Part shown: in pieces, positions 1-6,502 of the stretch
How the letters are laid out: each line of letters opens with the position of its first letter
How positions within the stretch are numbered: position 1 is the first letter of the stretch
Made by a program: the position numbers and the translations under genes
Assembly: GCA_012295275.1 (NCBI GenBank)
Contig: CM022665.1
Location: 18,435,650-18,445,649, forward strand
DNA length: 10,000 bases
Reading direction: 5' to 3'
Source: Chrysomallon squamiferum
Lineage: Eukaryota; Mollusca; Gastropoda; Neomphalida; Peltospiridae
Notes under the pieces: generated by a model
What the model was told of the DNA's origin: nothing
Seen by the model: only the letters and a program-made list of their open reading frames with translations
Database searches by the model: none

Positions 1-70
1 TTCTTTAACTCTTACTAACGTTTTCTTTTCTTGTCTTGTTACAATATCCGCATTTTCAAATCGATAAAAC

Positions 71-125
71 TTTTTTTTTTTTTTTTTTTTCTTTTTCTTT
101 TTTTTTTTAAGAAAAAGAGAAAAAG
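71..125. repeat. Poly(T) tract running into A/G-rich tract
   Basis: Twenty Ts are followed by two more T runs broken by single Cs, then the sequence flips at 109 to an A/G-only stretch. The CTTTTTC at 91-97 can pair with the following GAAAAAG segments, so the tract is a potential foldback. No gene is visible here. The bases before it (1-70) are unremarkable AT-rich DNA. Confidence 0.95.
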
Positions 126-160
126 GGGGAGGAAAGAAAAAAATGAAATGAGAATTTTAA

Positions 161-188
161 AATAATAATAATAATAATAATAATAATA
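161..188. repeat. (AAT)n microsatellite
   Basis: About nine uninterrupted AAT units. The flanks continue as A-rich low-complexity sequence to about 255. Confidence 0.97.
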
Positions 189-255
189 TAAAAATGATAA
201 AAATGATAAAAATAAAAAGTAAAATGTAAAAAACAAAAAGAAGAAGAAAAAGAAC

Positions 256-600
256 AACCCGAAAACAACTTTTCTTTGCAGAAAATCTGGGGCATGTTCT
301 AGCGAACTAAGTCAGTATAACAAGGTCGTGTCAATGTGTTCTGTTTAAGATACAATAACCTCCGCAGATTAGATATAAATATCACAAGAAAAACTCCAAA
401 TGCTGTTTACATCAGATTTCAGACAAGAGCAAAAATTTTTTTTTTTGTATTTCCCGATTAGGTTTTTAAAAGTGTGTCATGCATTTATATATATACATAA
501 TAAAATTTAAAAAAACACATCATATGTTAAAAATGTGTATATTTTTGAAAATTCCCTAGCAGCACGTTTTTTAAGATGATGTGTAAACAAAAAAAATAAA
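256..600. other. Non-repetitive AT-rich stretch, no gene seen
   Basis: This stretch has mixed base composition, apart from short T and TA runs near 437-500. Both strands are broken by frequent stop codons. A pyrimidine run ending in CAG at 267-281 resembles a 3' splice acceptor, but the sequence after it meets stops in every frame within a short distance. I cannot assign a function. Confidence 0.6.
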
Positions 601-602
601 AT

Positions 603-633
603 ATAATAATAATAATAATTATTATTATAATAA
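603..633. repeat. (AAT)n/(ATT)n palindromic microsatellite
   Basis: An (AAT)n run turns directly into (ATT)n and back to (AAT), so the two halves are complementary and can fold as a hairpin or cruciform. It is surrounded by A-rich sequence to about 715. Confidence 0.93.
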
Positions 634-751
634 AAATAAATAAATAAAAAGTATAAAACCAAAAAACACCCAGCAGACCACACAAAATAATAATAAAGGA
701 AAAAAAACAACAGAGTACTTCTAAAAACTGTTATATCTTTCTTTTTGACCA

Positions 752-795
752 TCTCTCTCTCTCACTGGACTCTGTCTCCTCTCTCTTTCTCTCCT
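752..795. repeat. CT-rich polypyrimidine tract
   Basis: Imperfect (CT)n with interruptions, almost all pyrimidine on the + strand. Such mirror-like polypyrimidine tracts can form triplex DNA. No open frame or splice site beside it supports a role as a splicing signal. Confidence 0.9.
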
Positions 796-970
796 TAATG
801 TTTTCATGGAGGCCAAAACCAAAAATATTTCACGAAAATGTCACATTTAAATTAAATTTTATTATTATTTTGATAGCATGCTAGTTTGAAAGGAGATCTT
901 TTTTTCCTTGTGAATTATGTATATATTTTTATTTGTTTATTTTTTCTTCTATATATTAGAGTCTTTTATA

Positions 971-985
971 TTTTTTTTCTTTCTT

Positions 986-1013
<28 letters not shown>
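971..1013. repeat. Poly(T) tract with TTTC units
   Basis: An almost pure T run of about 43 bases containing three C interruptions near its start, with TTAAATTTA following. On the minus strand it reads as an A-rich tail, so it could be the tail of an old minus-strand retroposon. No recognisable element body lies beside it. Confidence 0.93.
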
Positions 1014-1021
<8 letters not shown>

Positions 1022-1140
1022 AATAGAGGGAGTTGTCTGTTATTGATCAATAATAATTTCTTTATTTGTATTTTTTAAAATATGTAAGAGAATTAAAAAA
1101 AATAATCATAATAATAATAAATTAAATGAACACCTTCCTT

Positions 1141-1232
1141 CCTAAAAAAAACAACAAAACAAAACCAACAAATAAACAAAAAAAAAACCAGAACCCCAAA
1201 CAAACAAACCTCCCACCAACCCCCCCAAAAAT
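1141..1232. repeat. A/C-only tract with a C7 run
   Basis: This stretch consists almost entirely of A and C on the + strand, with a few Ts and a single G. It includes CAAA and AAC units and a run of seven Cs near 1220-1226. It differs from the surrounding AAT repeats by its cytosine content. Confidence 0.85.
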
Positions 1233-1573
1233 AATAAATAAAATAAAATAATAATAAGACCAAAATATATATATTCTATGTAATAAATTAATAAATAACA
1301 AATTAAAGCAAACAATTATAAAAATGAAAAAAAAAATAAATAAAAAATAAATAAATAATAAATAAAACAAGTAAATACATTTTAAAAAATAAACGTAATT
1401 AATAAAATAAAATAAATATATAAATAAAGAAATATAATAAATTAATGAAATAATAAATAGATATAAATTTTAAAAAAAATCATTAATAAAATAAATAACA
1501 AAAAAGAGATTAACAAAATATAAATTAATTTTTCAAAGCAATAGCAAAAAACATACATATATATTTAATAATA

Positions 1574-1600
1574 ATGACGATGATGATGATGATGATAATG
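1574..1600. repeat. (GAT)n microsatellite
   Basis: About seven GAT units with one GAC at the left end, passing into AATGAC. It is an isolated G-bearing tract inside the G-poor A-rich block. Confidence 0.94.
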
Positions 1601-1689
1601 ACATACACACAAATAAATGTTCATGTAATAATAAATAAAACAAAACAGTGAAGAATAAAATCAGTTTAAAAAAATAAATAAATAAAAGA

Positions 1690-1713
1690 GAATAAATAAA
1701 TAAATAAATAAAG
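1690..1713. repeat. (AAAT)n microsatellite
   Basis: Five uninterrupted AAAT units. Similar shorter AAAT runs recur throughout the surrounding block. Confidence 0.95.
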
Positions 1714-2126
1714 ATAATGTATAATATATAAAATAGTTAAATTATAATTTAAAAATATAACAACAATTTCAGAAAAATAAAAAATATAAAAATAAATAAA
1801 TAATAATAATAATAATATAGGGAAAACATAAAAATTAAAATTAACATAAAACGAAAAAAAATCATCTTCAAAAATCCCCCAGAAACAAATAAAATTAAAT
1901 AAAATAAAGAATAAATTATATCAGTAAGTAAATTTAAAAACCAATAAATAAAATAAAGCAAAAATAAATAATAATAATAACAACAAGTACAGTAAATAAA
2001 TAAATAAATTTAAAAATATATTTATTGGTTTAATTTATTATATTTTATACTGAATAAATAAATTTAAGAAAAGAAAGTATATATTAAATTAAATCAATAA
2101 ATGCATTTTAGAAATCTTAAATAAAT

Positions 2127-2206
2127 AAAAATTAAAAAAAAAAAACACAAAAAAAACAACACAAAAAACAATTAAACAAACCAAAACAACAAGAACAAAA
2201 CAACAT
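2127..2206. repeat. Second A/C-rich tract
   Basis: A long A run passes into irregular CAAA, ACAC and CAAC units, with only one G. Its composition resembles the tract at 1141-1232 and the CAA field near 3650. It closes the A-rich block. Confidence 0.85.
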
Positions 2207-2215
2207 TATTTAATT

Positions 2216-2586
2216 TATCAGTGTGAGAAATTTTGTTTTATTATTTTTTTAACTACTTCAAAAAATAAAAATTATAAAAGATTTGTCACTGACAGCAAAT
2301 ATGTAGATTTAATCAAAATTAGTTTGTAGGAATATATTTTATATCAGACATACTAATTAACGTAATTTATGATGTTACTAATTTGTGAACTCTATTTTAA
2401 AACTTTTTTTTAAATATATATATATATTTTTATTTTTATTTTTTTATGTCCTTATTCAAGTGAGTAAGAGAAATCAAAAATGTTTTGGGATATTAATGAG
2501 TGTTTATTTATAACTAACATTTTCACAGAAAACATTAATTTATTCTTCTTGTGCTGCATGTCAGCCTAAAGAGATTTTTGTTAACT
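2216..2586. other. AT-rich unique sequence, no gene seen
   Basis: Mixed AT-rich sequence with a short (TA)n run at 2413-2427 and T/A runs beside it. Stops occur in every frame at short intervals. I see no RNA gene, transposon end or coding remnant here. Confidence 0.6.
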
Positions 2587-2655
2587 TGACACACACACTA
2601 AAGTACATACATACACAGATACACAGATCGACACACCAAAACAGTTAAGCATTGC

Positions 2656-2659
<4 letters not shown>

Positions 2660-2708
<49 letters not shown>
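2660..2708. repeat. (TG)24 microsatellite
   Basis: About 24 uninterrupted TG units, the longest pure dinucleotide repeat in the window. CA-rich sequence lies on both sides (2589-2637 and 2731-2810), so the tract can pair with either neighbour. Alternating purine-pyrimidine (TG)n is the classic sequence type for Z-DNA. Confidence 0.98.
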
Positions 2709-2730
2709 CATTTGTATATATATATATAAA

Positions 2731-2810
2731 TACACATACACACACACAAATACACACACACACATAAATATATTATATATACACCCACAACCCCCAGCCA
2801 CACACACATA
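2731..2810. repeat. CA-rich repeats
   Basis: Runs of ACAC separated by AAAT and TATA units, preceded by a (TA)n run at 2716-2728. The pattern is a compound CA/TA microsatellite, complementary to the (TG)24 tract just upstream. Confidence 0.92.
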
Positions 2811-3130
2811 ACCAAATACTTTTTTATATATATTAAATATTCCATGTACCGAATCAAGTGTTATTAATGAAAATAGAGCAGTGTGAGTAACACAAACACT
2901 CTAAATACAGCTAAATACTTAATTAGACATGGTAGAAATGAAAATTCTCTTTATCAGGAATATTTGTGTGTTTCTCTAGCTATCAGTCATTTAAAATCTG
3001 CATCATTTTCATAATGGCTCTTCATATCTGCTGCTCATTTCTCGCCCACAAACACCCACCCATCCACCATTTCAGACAGATTAATTAATAATGATGTCCT
3101 GCTGTCAGTAGTAAACAATATCTAGATTCA
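2811..3130. other. Unique sequence, no gene seen
   Basis: This is one of the less repetitive stretches. It contains a C-rich segment at 3043-3068 with several CCC runs, which on the minus strand gives GGG runs. No frame stays open for a convincing exon and I recognise no protein family. Confidence 0.55.
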
Positions 3131-3195
3131 GTGCTACTATGGTTAAGTAATTAATGTGAAGACTAGTAAATGCTGGGTTCAAATCATGATAGCAG
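3131..3195 (+). mobile_element. Candidate tRNA-derived SINE head
   Basis: An A-box-like sequence (TGGTTAAGTAA, 3140-3150) is followed 36 bp later by a good B-box-like sequence (GGTTCAAATCA, 3176-3186), a spacing usual for RNA polymerase III tRNA promoters. TGCTA at 3132-3136 can pair with TAGCA at 3190-3194, as an acceptor-stem remnant would. The T arm pairs poorly and the body is short at about 63 nt, so this is not a functional tRNA gene. tRNA-derived SINEs are common in molluscs. The downstream body and tail are not identifiable, although a T/C-rich run follows at 3222-3240. A chance or decayed tRNA pseudogene is the main alternative. Confidence 0.42.
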
Positions 3196-3335
3196 ATTAA
3201 ACAGATATAAAAATATATGTTTCTTTTTTTCTTCTTCTTTAAATTAAATTGATTAAAGTAGGCTTCTGAATCATATGTCCAAAACATTATAGCTTAATTT
3301 TCATTGCAGCTATTATTGTTATTTTTTAATAGCAA

Positions 3336-3474
3336 AGATAGAGATGGATAGATGGACAGATAAATAAATAGATAGCTAGATAGAATGATAGATAAATAAA
3401 CAGAAAGATCAGTAGACAGATAGATATAAATAAAAATATGGATATGGCTATAGATGTAGATGTAGATACATACA
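3336..3474. repeat. GATA-type tetranucleotide field
   Basis: Interspersed GATA, GATG, GACA and AAAT units, ending in GTAGAT repeats. It is degenerate, which suggests an old array that mutated after expansion. The translated frame on the minus strand is a low-complexity artefact. Confidence 0.92.
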
Positions 3475-3645
3475 CATTCTCAAACATAGGAGAGCAATTA
3501 CCACCATTTTTGGAAAGACAGATCATGGAGCAGTATTTTGAACAGAAAAAATGGAATGCGAATTCAAACGAATTCAAGTATTTGGCAGAGATACAGACAA
3601 CAAGACTGACATTATGATCACAAAAGAGTACAATATATTACTGAG
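3475..3645. other. Unique spacer between repeat fields
   Basis: Mixed-composition DNA containing a short duplication of GAATTCAA near 3559-3576. An open frame starts at 3551 on the + strand but runs into the CAA-rich repeat and gives Gln/Asn/Lys-rich sequence. I do not accept it as a gene. Confidence 0.55.
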
Positions 3646-3735
3646 TGTAAAACAACAAAAACAACAACAAAACTCCCCAACAAAAACAATAAAAATTAAA
3701 ACACCAAACAACAAAAACAACAGTAACCAACCATC
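3646..3735. repeat. CAA/AAC-rich tract
   Basis: Irregular AAC, CAA and CAAA units, very poor in G and T, resembling the A/C tracts at 1141-1232 and 2127-2206. Confidence 0.88.
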
Positions 3736-3780
3736 TGTACTGAAACAGAAATGAAAAACCCCCAGACAAATAAATTGTCC

Positions 3781-3842
3781 TGACAGACAAACAGACAGTC
3801 AGACCAACATGACTGACTGTTAGACAGACAGACTGATAGAAA
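3781..3842. repeat. (GACA)n-type repeat with a small hairpin
   Basis: GACA and GACT units. ACAGTCAG at 3795-3802 pairs perfectly with CTGACTGT at 3813-3820 across a 10-nt loop. This is most simply explained by repeat units having been inverted or mutated. Confidence 0.88.
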
Positions 3843-4096
3843 AATATCAGAACAGAAAATTCAATTCTGCAGTTGTAGGAGACAAAACCAAACTGACCAG
3901 TATTTATCATTTTGTGACAAACATAAACAAATAAAGATTTAGGTGTTTAGGGAGGAAGCACTAACCAAACCTAACTAGATTACTGTAATTATCTACATAT
4001 TGACTTTCTCTAATATTTCTTACAGTTATATCCAAACTTGTAAACAACCAGATATCCAGATCCACATGGAAACATCTACAATCATGCTTATATATG
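3843..4096. other. Unique sequence, no gene seen
   Basis: AT-rich DNA with no sustained open frame outside repeats and no recognisable motif. Confidence 0.5.
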
Positions 4097-4097
4097 A

Positions 4098-4140
4098 CTG
4101 TGTGTATGTGTGTGTGTGCAGACACACATATAAATACATA
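4098..4140. repeat. TG/CA inverted microsatellite beside the mariner insertion
   Basis: A (TG)n run is followed by (AC)n. TATGTGTGT at 4105-4113 pairs with ACACACATA at 4122-4130 across an 8-nt loop. The tract runs directly into the TA target of the element that starts at 4143. Confidence 0.9.
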
Positions 4141-4142
4141 TA

Positions 4143-4190
4143 CAGGGTGTCCCAGAAGTCACGCACCATGAAGATTTTTATTTAGATACA
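4143..4190 (+). repeat. Left terminal inverted repeat
   Basis: Forty-eight bases that match the reverse complement of 4322-4369 at all but one position. The difference is C at 4162, which is part of a CpG on this side and reads TpG in the reverse complement of the other arm. That is the change expected from methyl-cytosine deamination. Confidence 0.96.
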
Positions 4191-4195
4191 CATAA

Positions 4196-4294
4196 ATTAG
4201 TAGCAAAACCCTCAACAGAGTAAAAAACAGTTTTATAAAGAGAATTGAAGTATGTATCAATGCAGAGGGTAAGCAATTTGAGCATTTGTTATGA
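4196..4294 (+). pseudogene. C-terminal remnant of a Tc1/mariner-like DDE transposase
   Basis: An open frame runs from just after an in-frame TAA (4193-4195) to a TGA at 4292-4294, about 32 codons. It has no plausible start codon. Its end, CINAEGKQFEHLL followed by stop, resembles the Cys-Ile...Gly-x-x-Phe-Glu-His-Leu-Leu tail that I know from many invertebrate Tc1/mariner-like transposases. The preceding residues (NRVKNSFIKRIEVC) fit the basic, helical segment usually found just upstream. The DNA-binding domains and the catalytic DDE/D core are absent, so the fragment can have no transposase activity. Its stop codon lies 27 bp from the right terminal repeat, the normal layout of a mariner 3' end. 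This supports the reading that an internal deletion joined the left terminus to the transposase tail. Confidence 0.78.
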
Positions 4295-4321
4295 TTATTT
4301 TTAATAACATTTTTATTCATA

Positions 4322-4369
4322 TGTATCTAAATAAAAATCTTCATGGTGCATGACTTCTGGGACACCCTG
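4322..4369 (-). repeat. Right terminal inverted repeat
   Basis: Reverse complement of the left 48-bp terminus with one mismatch (A at 4350 opposite C at 4162). It is followed by TA and then an (AT)n run, so the insertion site was TA-rich. Confidence 0.96.
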
Positions 4370-4410
4370 TATATATATATATAACTCATAAAAAATATGC
4401 CTATACAGCC

Positions 4411-4425
4411 AAACATACATACATG

Positions 4426-4457
<32 letters not shown>

Positions 4458-4736
4458 TACCTTCACACATACATTCATACATACATACATACATATATAC
4501 ACACATGCATTCATACATACATACATACACACACACATACACTCATACATACACACATACATTCATACATATATACATACATACGTACACACATACATAC
4601 ACACAAACATTCATACATACACACATACATACATACACACAATACATTCATACATATATACATACATACACACACACATACATACATACATACACACATA
4701 CACACATACACACATACAGACATACATACATATATA
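4411..4736. repeat. Long compound (ACAT)n/(AC)n microsatellite
   Basis: About 325 bp of ACAT, ACAC and TATA units with a recurring ATTCATAC phrase (also one CTCATAC variant) at about 4473, 4509, 4541, 4561, 4609 and 4646. Most spacings are multiples of four. A perfect 28-bp duplication links 4557-4584 to 4642-4669. The period keeps one + strand frame open, giving His-Thr-Tyr-Ile repeats that are not a real protein. Such arrays are abundant in cephalopod and other molluscan genomes. Confidence 0.97.
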
Positions 4737-4916
4737 GGGTTGTCTCAGAGTGCAGGCAAATGGGTGCCATATGTTTGAGTCTCATCAGTGGTATTTGACG
4801 GGTTTGTGAGGTCGTGATTGGACTTTGTCCTCCTGTGCCAGTGTGTTCCCAAATATTTTCTATGTGCAGAGTCTAATCAGACGTACATAAGACATAGAAT
4901 ATTCAAAATCCTAAAA
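4737..4916 (+). mobile_element. Candidate short retroposon or TE fragment with 15-bp flanking repeats
   Basis: A 180-bp island of non-repetitive, relatively G-rich sequence starts abruptly with GGGTTGTCTCAGAGTGC after the ACAT array. A 15-bp direct repeat (4722-4736 and 4916-4930) flanks it like a target-site duplication, and its right end is A-rich (AAAATCCTAAAA). The flanking repeat is itself microsatellite-like, so it could be coincidence. The left end weakly resembles the left terminus of the MITE at 4143, but no matching right terminus is present. I do not recognise the family, and a decayed SINE or a truncated DNA transposon are both possible. Confidence 0.38.
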
Positions 4917-4930
4917 TACATACATATATA

Positions 4931-5748
4931 CACCATAATGAACTTTCTCTCTGGCAGATTAACACATGATATTTTTGTAATTATTTTTCTACTTATTAAC
5001 TACTATTACAAAGATACTGTGACATTATGAAATTATAGTTATTATAAACTGCAACCTGACACCACCCTCACTGTAATTATTGCCTGTCATGCTGAGTGGG
5101 TGGGTGGGAAAGTAGCATATTTTTACCAAGTAATTCACATATTACACACGAGTTTGATAAAATTAATAATAACATATGTGATTTTCTTTCATTTTTTTTT
5201 TCTGCATAAATATATTTAGAAACGTTATTTTAAAAGCTTATGTAAAAATATTTGTATAAATTTTTTTTTTTACATATAAAACACAATATATGTGTGTATT
5301 TAAAGTATGTAAGTATAATAAAAACATACAAACAAAATAAATAAATAGTTAATTTGATAGCTAGATAGACAGATTAATAATAAATAAATTAAAAAATATA
5401 TACATAAATAAGCAAATAAATTTTATTTATAAAATAATCACACACACATAAACAAAATAAATATGAAAGCTAAAATGAATTGTACTTATTAAATCATTAC
5501 TGGTAGCTTGTGAAGTAGAAAGAGGAAAATGAAATCAATTGTAAATCTATTTGATCTTTGGTAAGTGTTTCGTAAACAGTATTTATTAAATTATTAAGTG
5601 GTAAATATGTTGATGCTGGGAGAGCATAAAATAAAATTTATAGTACACACCATGTGTTATACTGTTACTATGTGTGGGCAATGAGATAAATTATATCAAA
5701 CTGTGTTAATATAAATGTTGTATATGCCTTATGTAAACACTTACATAT
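4931..5748. other. AT-rich unique sequence, no gene seen
   Basis: Mostly non-repetitive AT-rich DNA with short A- and T-runs and a short A-rich AAAT field at 5330-5460. A GGGTGGGTGGG motif lies at 5098-5108. Frames are short, and I find no conserved coding signal, RNA gene or transposon terminus. Confidence 0.55.
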
Positions 5749-6016
5749 GTGAATAATACATTTATACATTTATATATACATACATGTATACTGAAGTATG
5801 TACATTCATACATAAATACATACATACATGCATACATATGTTGTTATATAGATACATCTATATATAGACATATTTACATATATACATATACATCTATATA
5901 TAGACATATTTACATATATACATATACATATATATATATACCTACATACATGCACACATAAAGACACATACAAATATAAACTCATACAGAAACACACAAA
6001 CATACATACATCCATA
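5749..6016. repeat. (ATAC)n/(TA)n compound microsatellite
   Basis: ACAT, ATAC and TATA units with CA-rich interruptions, similar in style to the array at 4411-4736. It contains the perfect 36-bp duplication listed separately. Open frames through it on both strands are repeat artefacts. Confidence 0.95.
5854..5925. repeat. Perfect 36-bp tandem duplication
   Basis: Bases 5854-5889 and 5890-5925 are identical over all 36 positions. Each unit contains ACATCTATATATAGACAT followed by a TTTACATATA segment. Identity despite the AT-rich context points to a recent slippage or unequal-exchange event. Confidence 0.97.
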
Positions 6017-6033
6017 TATGTATATATATTTAC

Positions 6034-6048
6034 CTATCTATCTATCTA
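6034..6048. repeat. (CTAT)n microsatellite
   Basis: Nearly four perfect CTAT units, followed by CA-rich sequence up to about 6095. Confidence 0.9.
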
Positions 6049-6219
6049 ACACACAAACAAGCAAACATACATACACACACCTAAGCACACACGTATACAT
6101 TCAGTCACTCTTACAGCCATATTTCAAAAGTTTTATTATTTTATGACAACCTAATCACTTTCTAATGTCATTATTTCTCTGTTTTGTGAAAAATTCTGAT
6201 CATTTTGTACTGTAGGTAA

Positions 6220-6351
6220 ACAATTAGAATATTTCTAGAACTCCACATACCTCTTGGAATGGGAAATAATGATGAGAATGTACTAAGAAAGATATTTTCA
6301 CCATATGGTGCAAAATTAAACAGAGCTAATTTCAAGATGGTAGCATATTGA
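6220..6351 (+). pseudogene. RRM-like coding remnant (possible RNA-binding protein fragment)
   Basis: A + strand frame opens after a TAA (6217-6219) and closes at TGA 6349-6351, giving 43 codons with a non-repetitive, protein-like composition. It contains an IFLEL segment resembling the RNP2 strand of an RNA-recognition motif. After a short linker comes DENVLRKIFSPYGA, which has the helix-1 pattern of that fold: acidic residue, Leu, x, x, Phe, x, x, Tyr/Phe-Gly. A following Asn and hydrophobic residues fit the next strand. The pattern is closest to my memory of the third RRM of ELAV/Hu proteins, but the segment lacks RNP1 and ends in a stop. There is no start codon or convincing splice site. 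Read as a decayed gene or retrocopy fragment; chance resemblance remains possible. Confidence 0.38.
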
Positions 6352-6430
6352 TTCTGCAACATATGTGTTCCCTTTAAATAAGTAGGTAGTTGCCTTACAT
6401 AAATAATGTACTTACTTGACAGGTGTATGA

Positions 6431-6481
6431 ATGTATGTACATATATATATGTGTGTGTTTGTGTGTATATATATATGTATA
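6431..6481. repeat. Compound TA/TG microsatellite
   Basis: GTATGTACATATATAT, then TG units, then (TA)n again. It is a short compound repeat with no neighbouring coding sequence. Confidence 0.9.
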
Positions 6482-6502
6482 GTTTAGCATATGTTTGACA
6501 TT

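Larger units (their letters stand above)
1080..2215. repeat. A-rich, G-poor low-complexity block of about 1.1 kb
   Basis: The + strand is built mainly of AAT, AAAT and AATA-type units with scattered TTTA, and G is very scarce throughout. The asymmetry is sustained, so the minus strand is T-rich and yields spurious open frames of Phe, Tyr, Leu and Ile. Individual microsatellites and A/C tracts inside it are listed separately. No gene, transposon terminus or RNA is visible. Confidence 0.9.
4143..4369 (+). mobile_element. Miniature Tc1/mariner-like element (MITE), 227 bp
   Basis: The element begins CAGGGTGTCCCAGAAGTC and ends with its reverse complement. The two 48-bp termini differ at one position only, and TA dinucleotides flank both ends (4141-4142 and 4370-4371), which is the target duplication of the Tc1/mariner superfamily. 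Between the termini lies the C-terminal tail of a transposase in the + orientation. The element therefore looks like an internal-deletion derivative of an autonomous copy: nearly the whole transposase is gone, but both termini needed for mobilisation by a full-length relative remain. The strong match between termini suggests a fairly young insertion. The exact family (mariner or another IS630-related lineage) cannot be fixed without a library comparison. Confidence 0.93.

Noticed and set aside
267-281. Splice-acceptor-like pyrimidine run ending in CAG
   Set aside because: The sequence after it meets stops in all frames quickly and there is no credible donor, so chance in T-rich DNA is sufficient.
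39-752. Phe/Tyr-rich minus-strand frames that look like membrane proteins
   Set aside because: They come from poly(T), (ATT)n and A-rich low-complexity DNA. Hydrophobicity follows from base composition.
2581-2807. Cys/Val and Thr/His repeat frames
   Set aside because: These are translations of (TG)n and (CA)n tracts.
3638-3910. 90-codon minus-strand frame
   Set aside because: It crosses the CAA and GACA repeats, its composition follows the repeats, and I see no domain.
4473-4660. Regularly spaced phrases that could suggest a CRISPR array
   Set aside because: The spacers are themselves ACAT repeats and not unique sequence, the spacing varies, and the DNA is eukaryotic.
4737-4785. Pol III promoter boxes in the 180-bp island
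   Set aside because: The B-box-like TGTTTGAGTCT has several mismatches and no A-box lies at proper spacing.
4397-4798. 133-codon + strand open frame rich in His-Thr-Tyr-Ile
   Set aside because: It is the direct translation of an ACAT microsatellite whose period keeps the frame open. The non-repeat tail comes from the adjoining island, and there is no protein-family signal.
5098-5108. Possible G-quadruplex (GGGTGGGTGGG)
   Set aside because: Only three GGG runs are present, one short of a standard intramolecular quadruplex.
5749-6015. Open frames on both strands through the ATAC array
   Set aside because: They arise from the tetranucleotide and 36-bp repeats, with Tyr, Ile, Thr and His only.
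6171-6362. 63-codon minus-strand open frame
   Set aside because: It lies opposite the RRM-like frame, has no recognisable motif, and is best explained as its antisense shadow.
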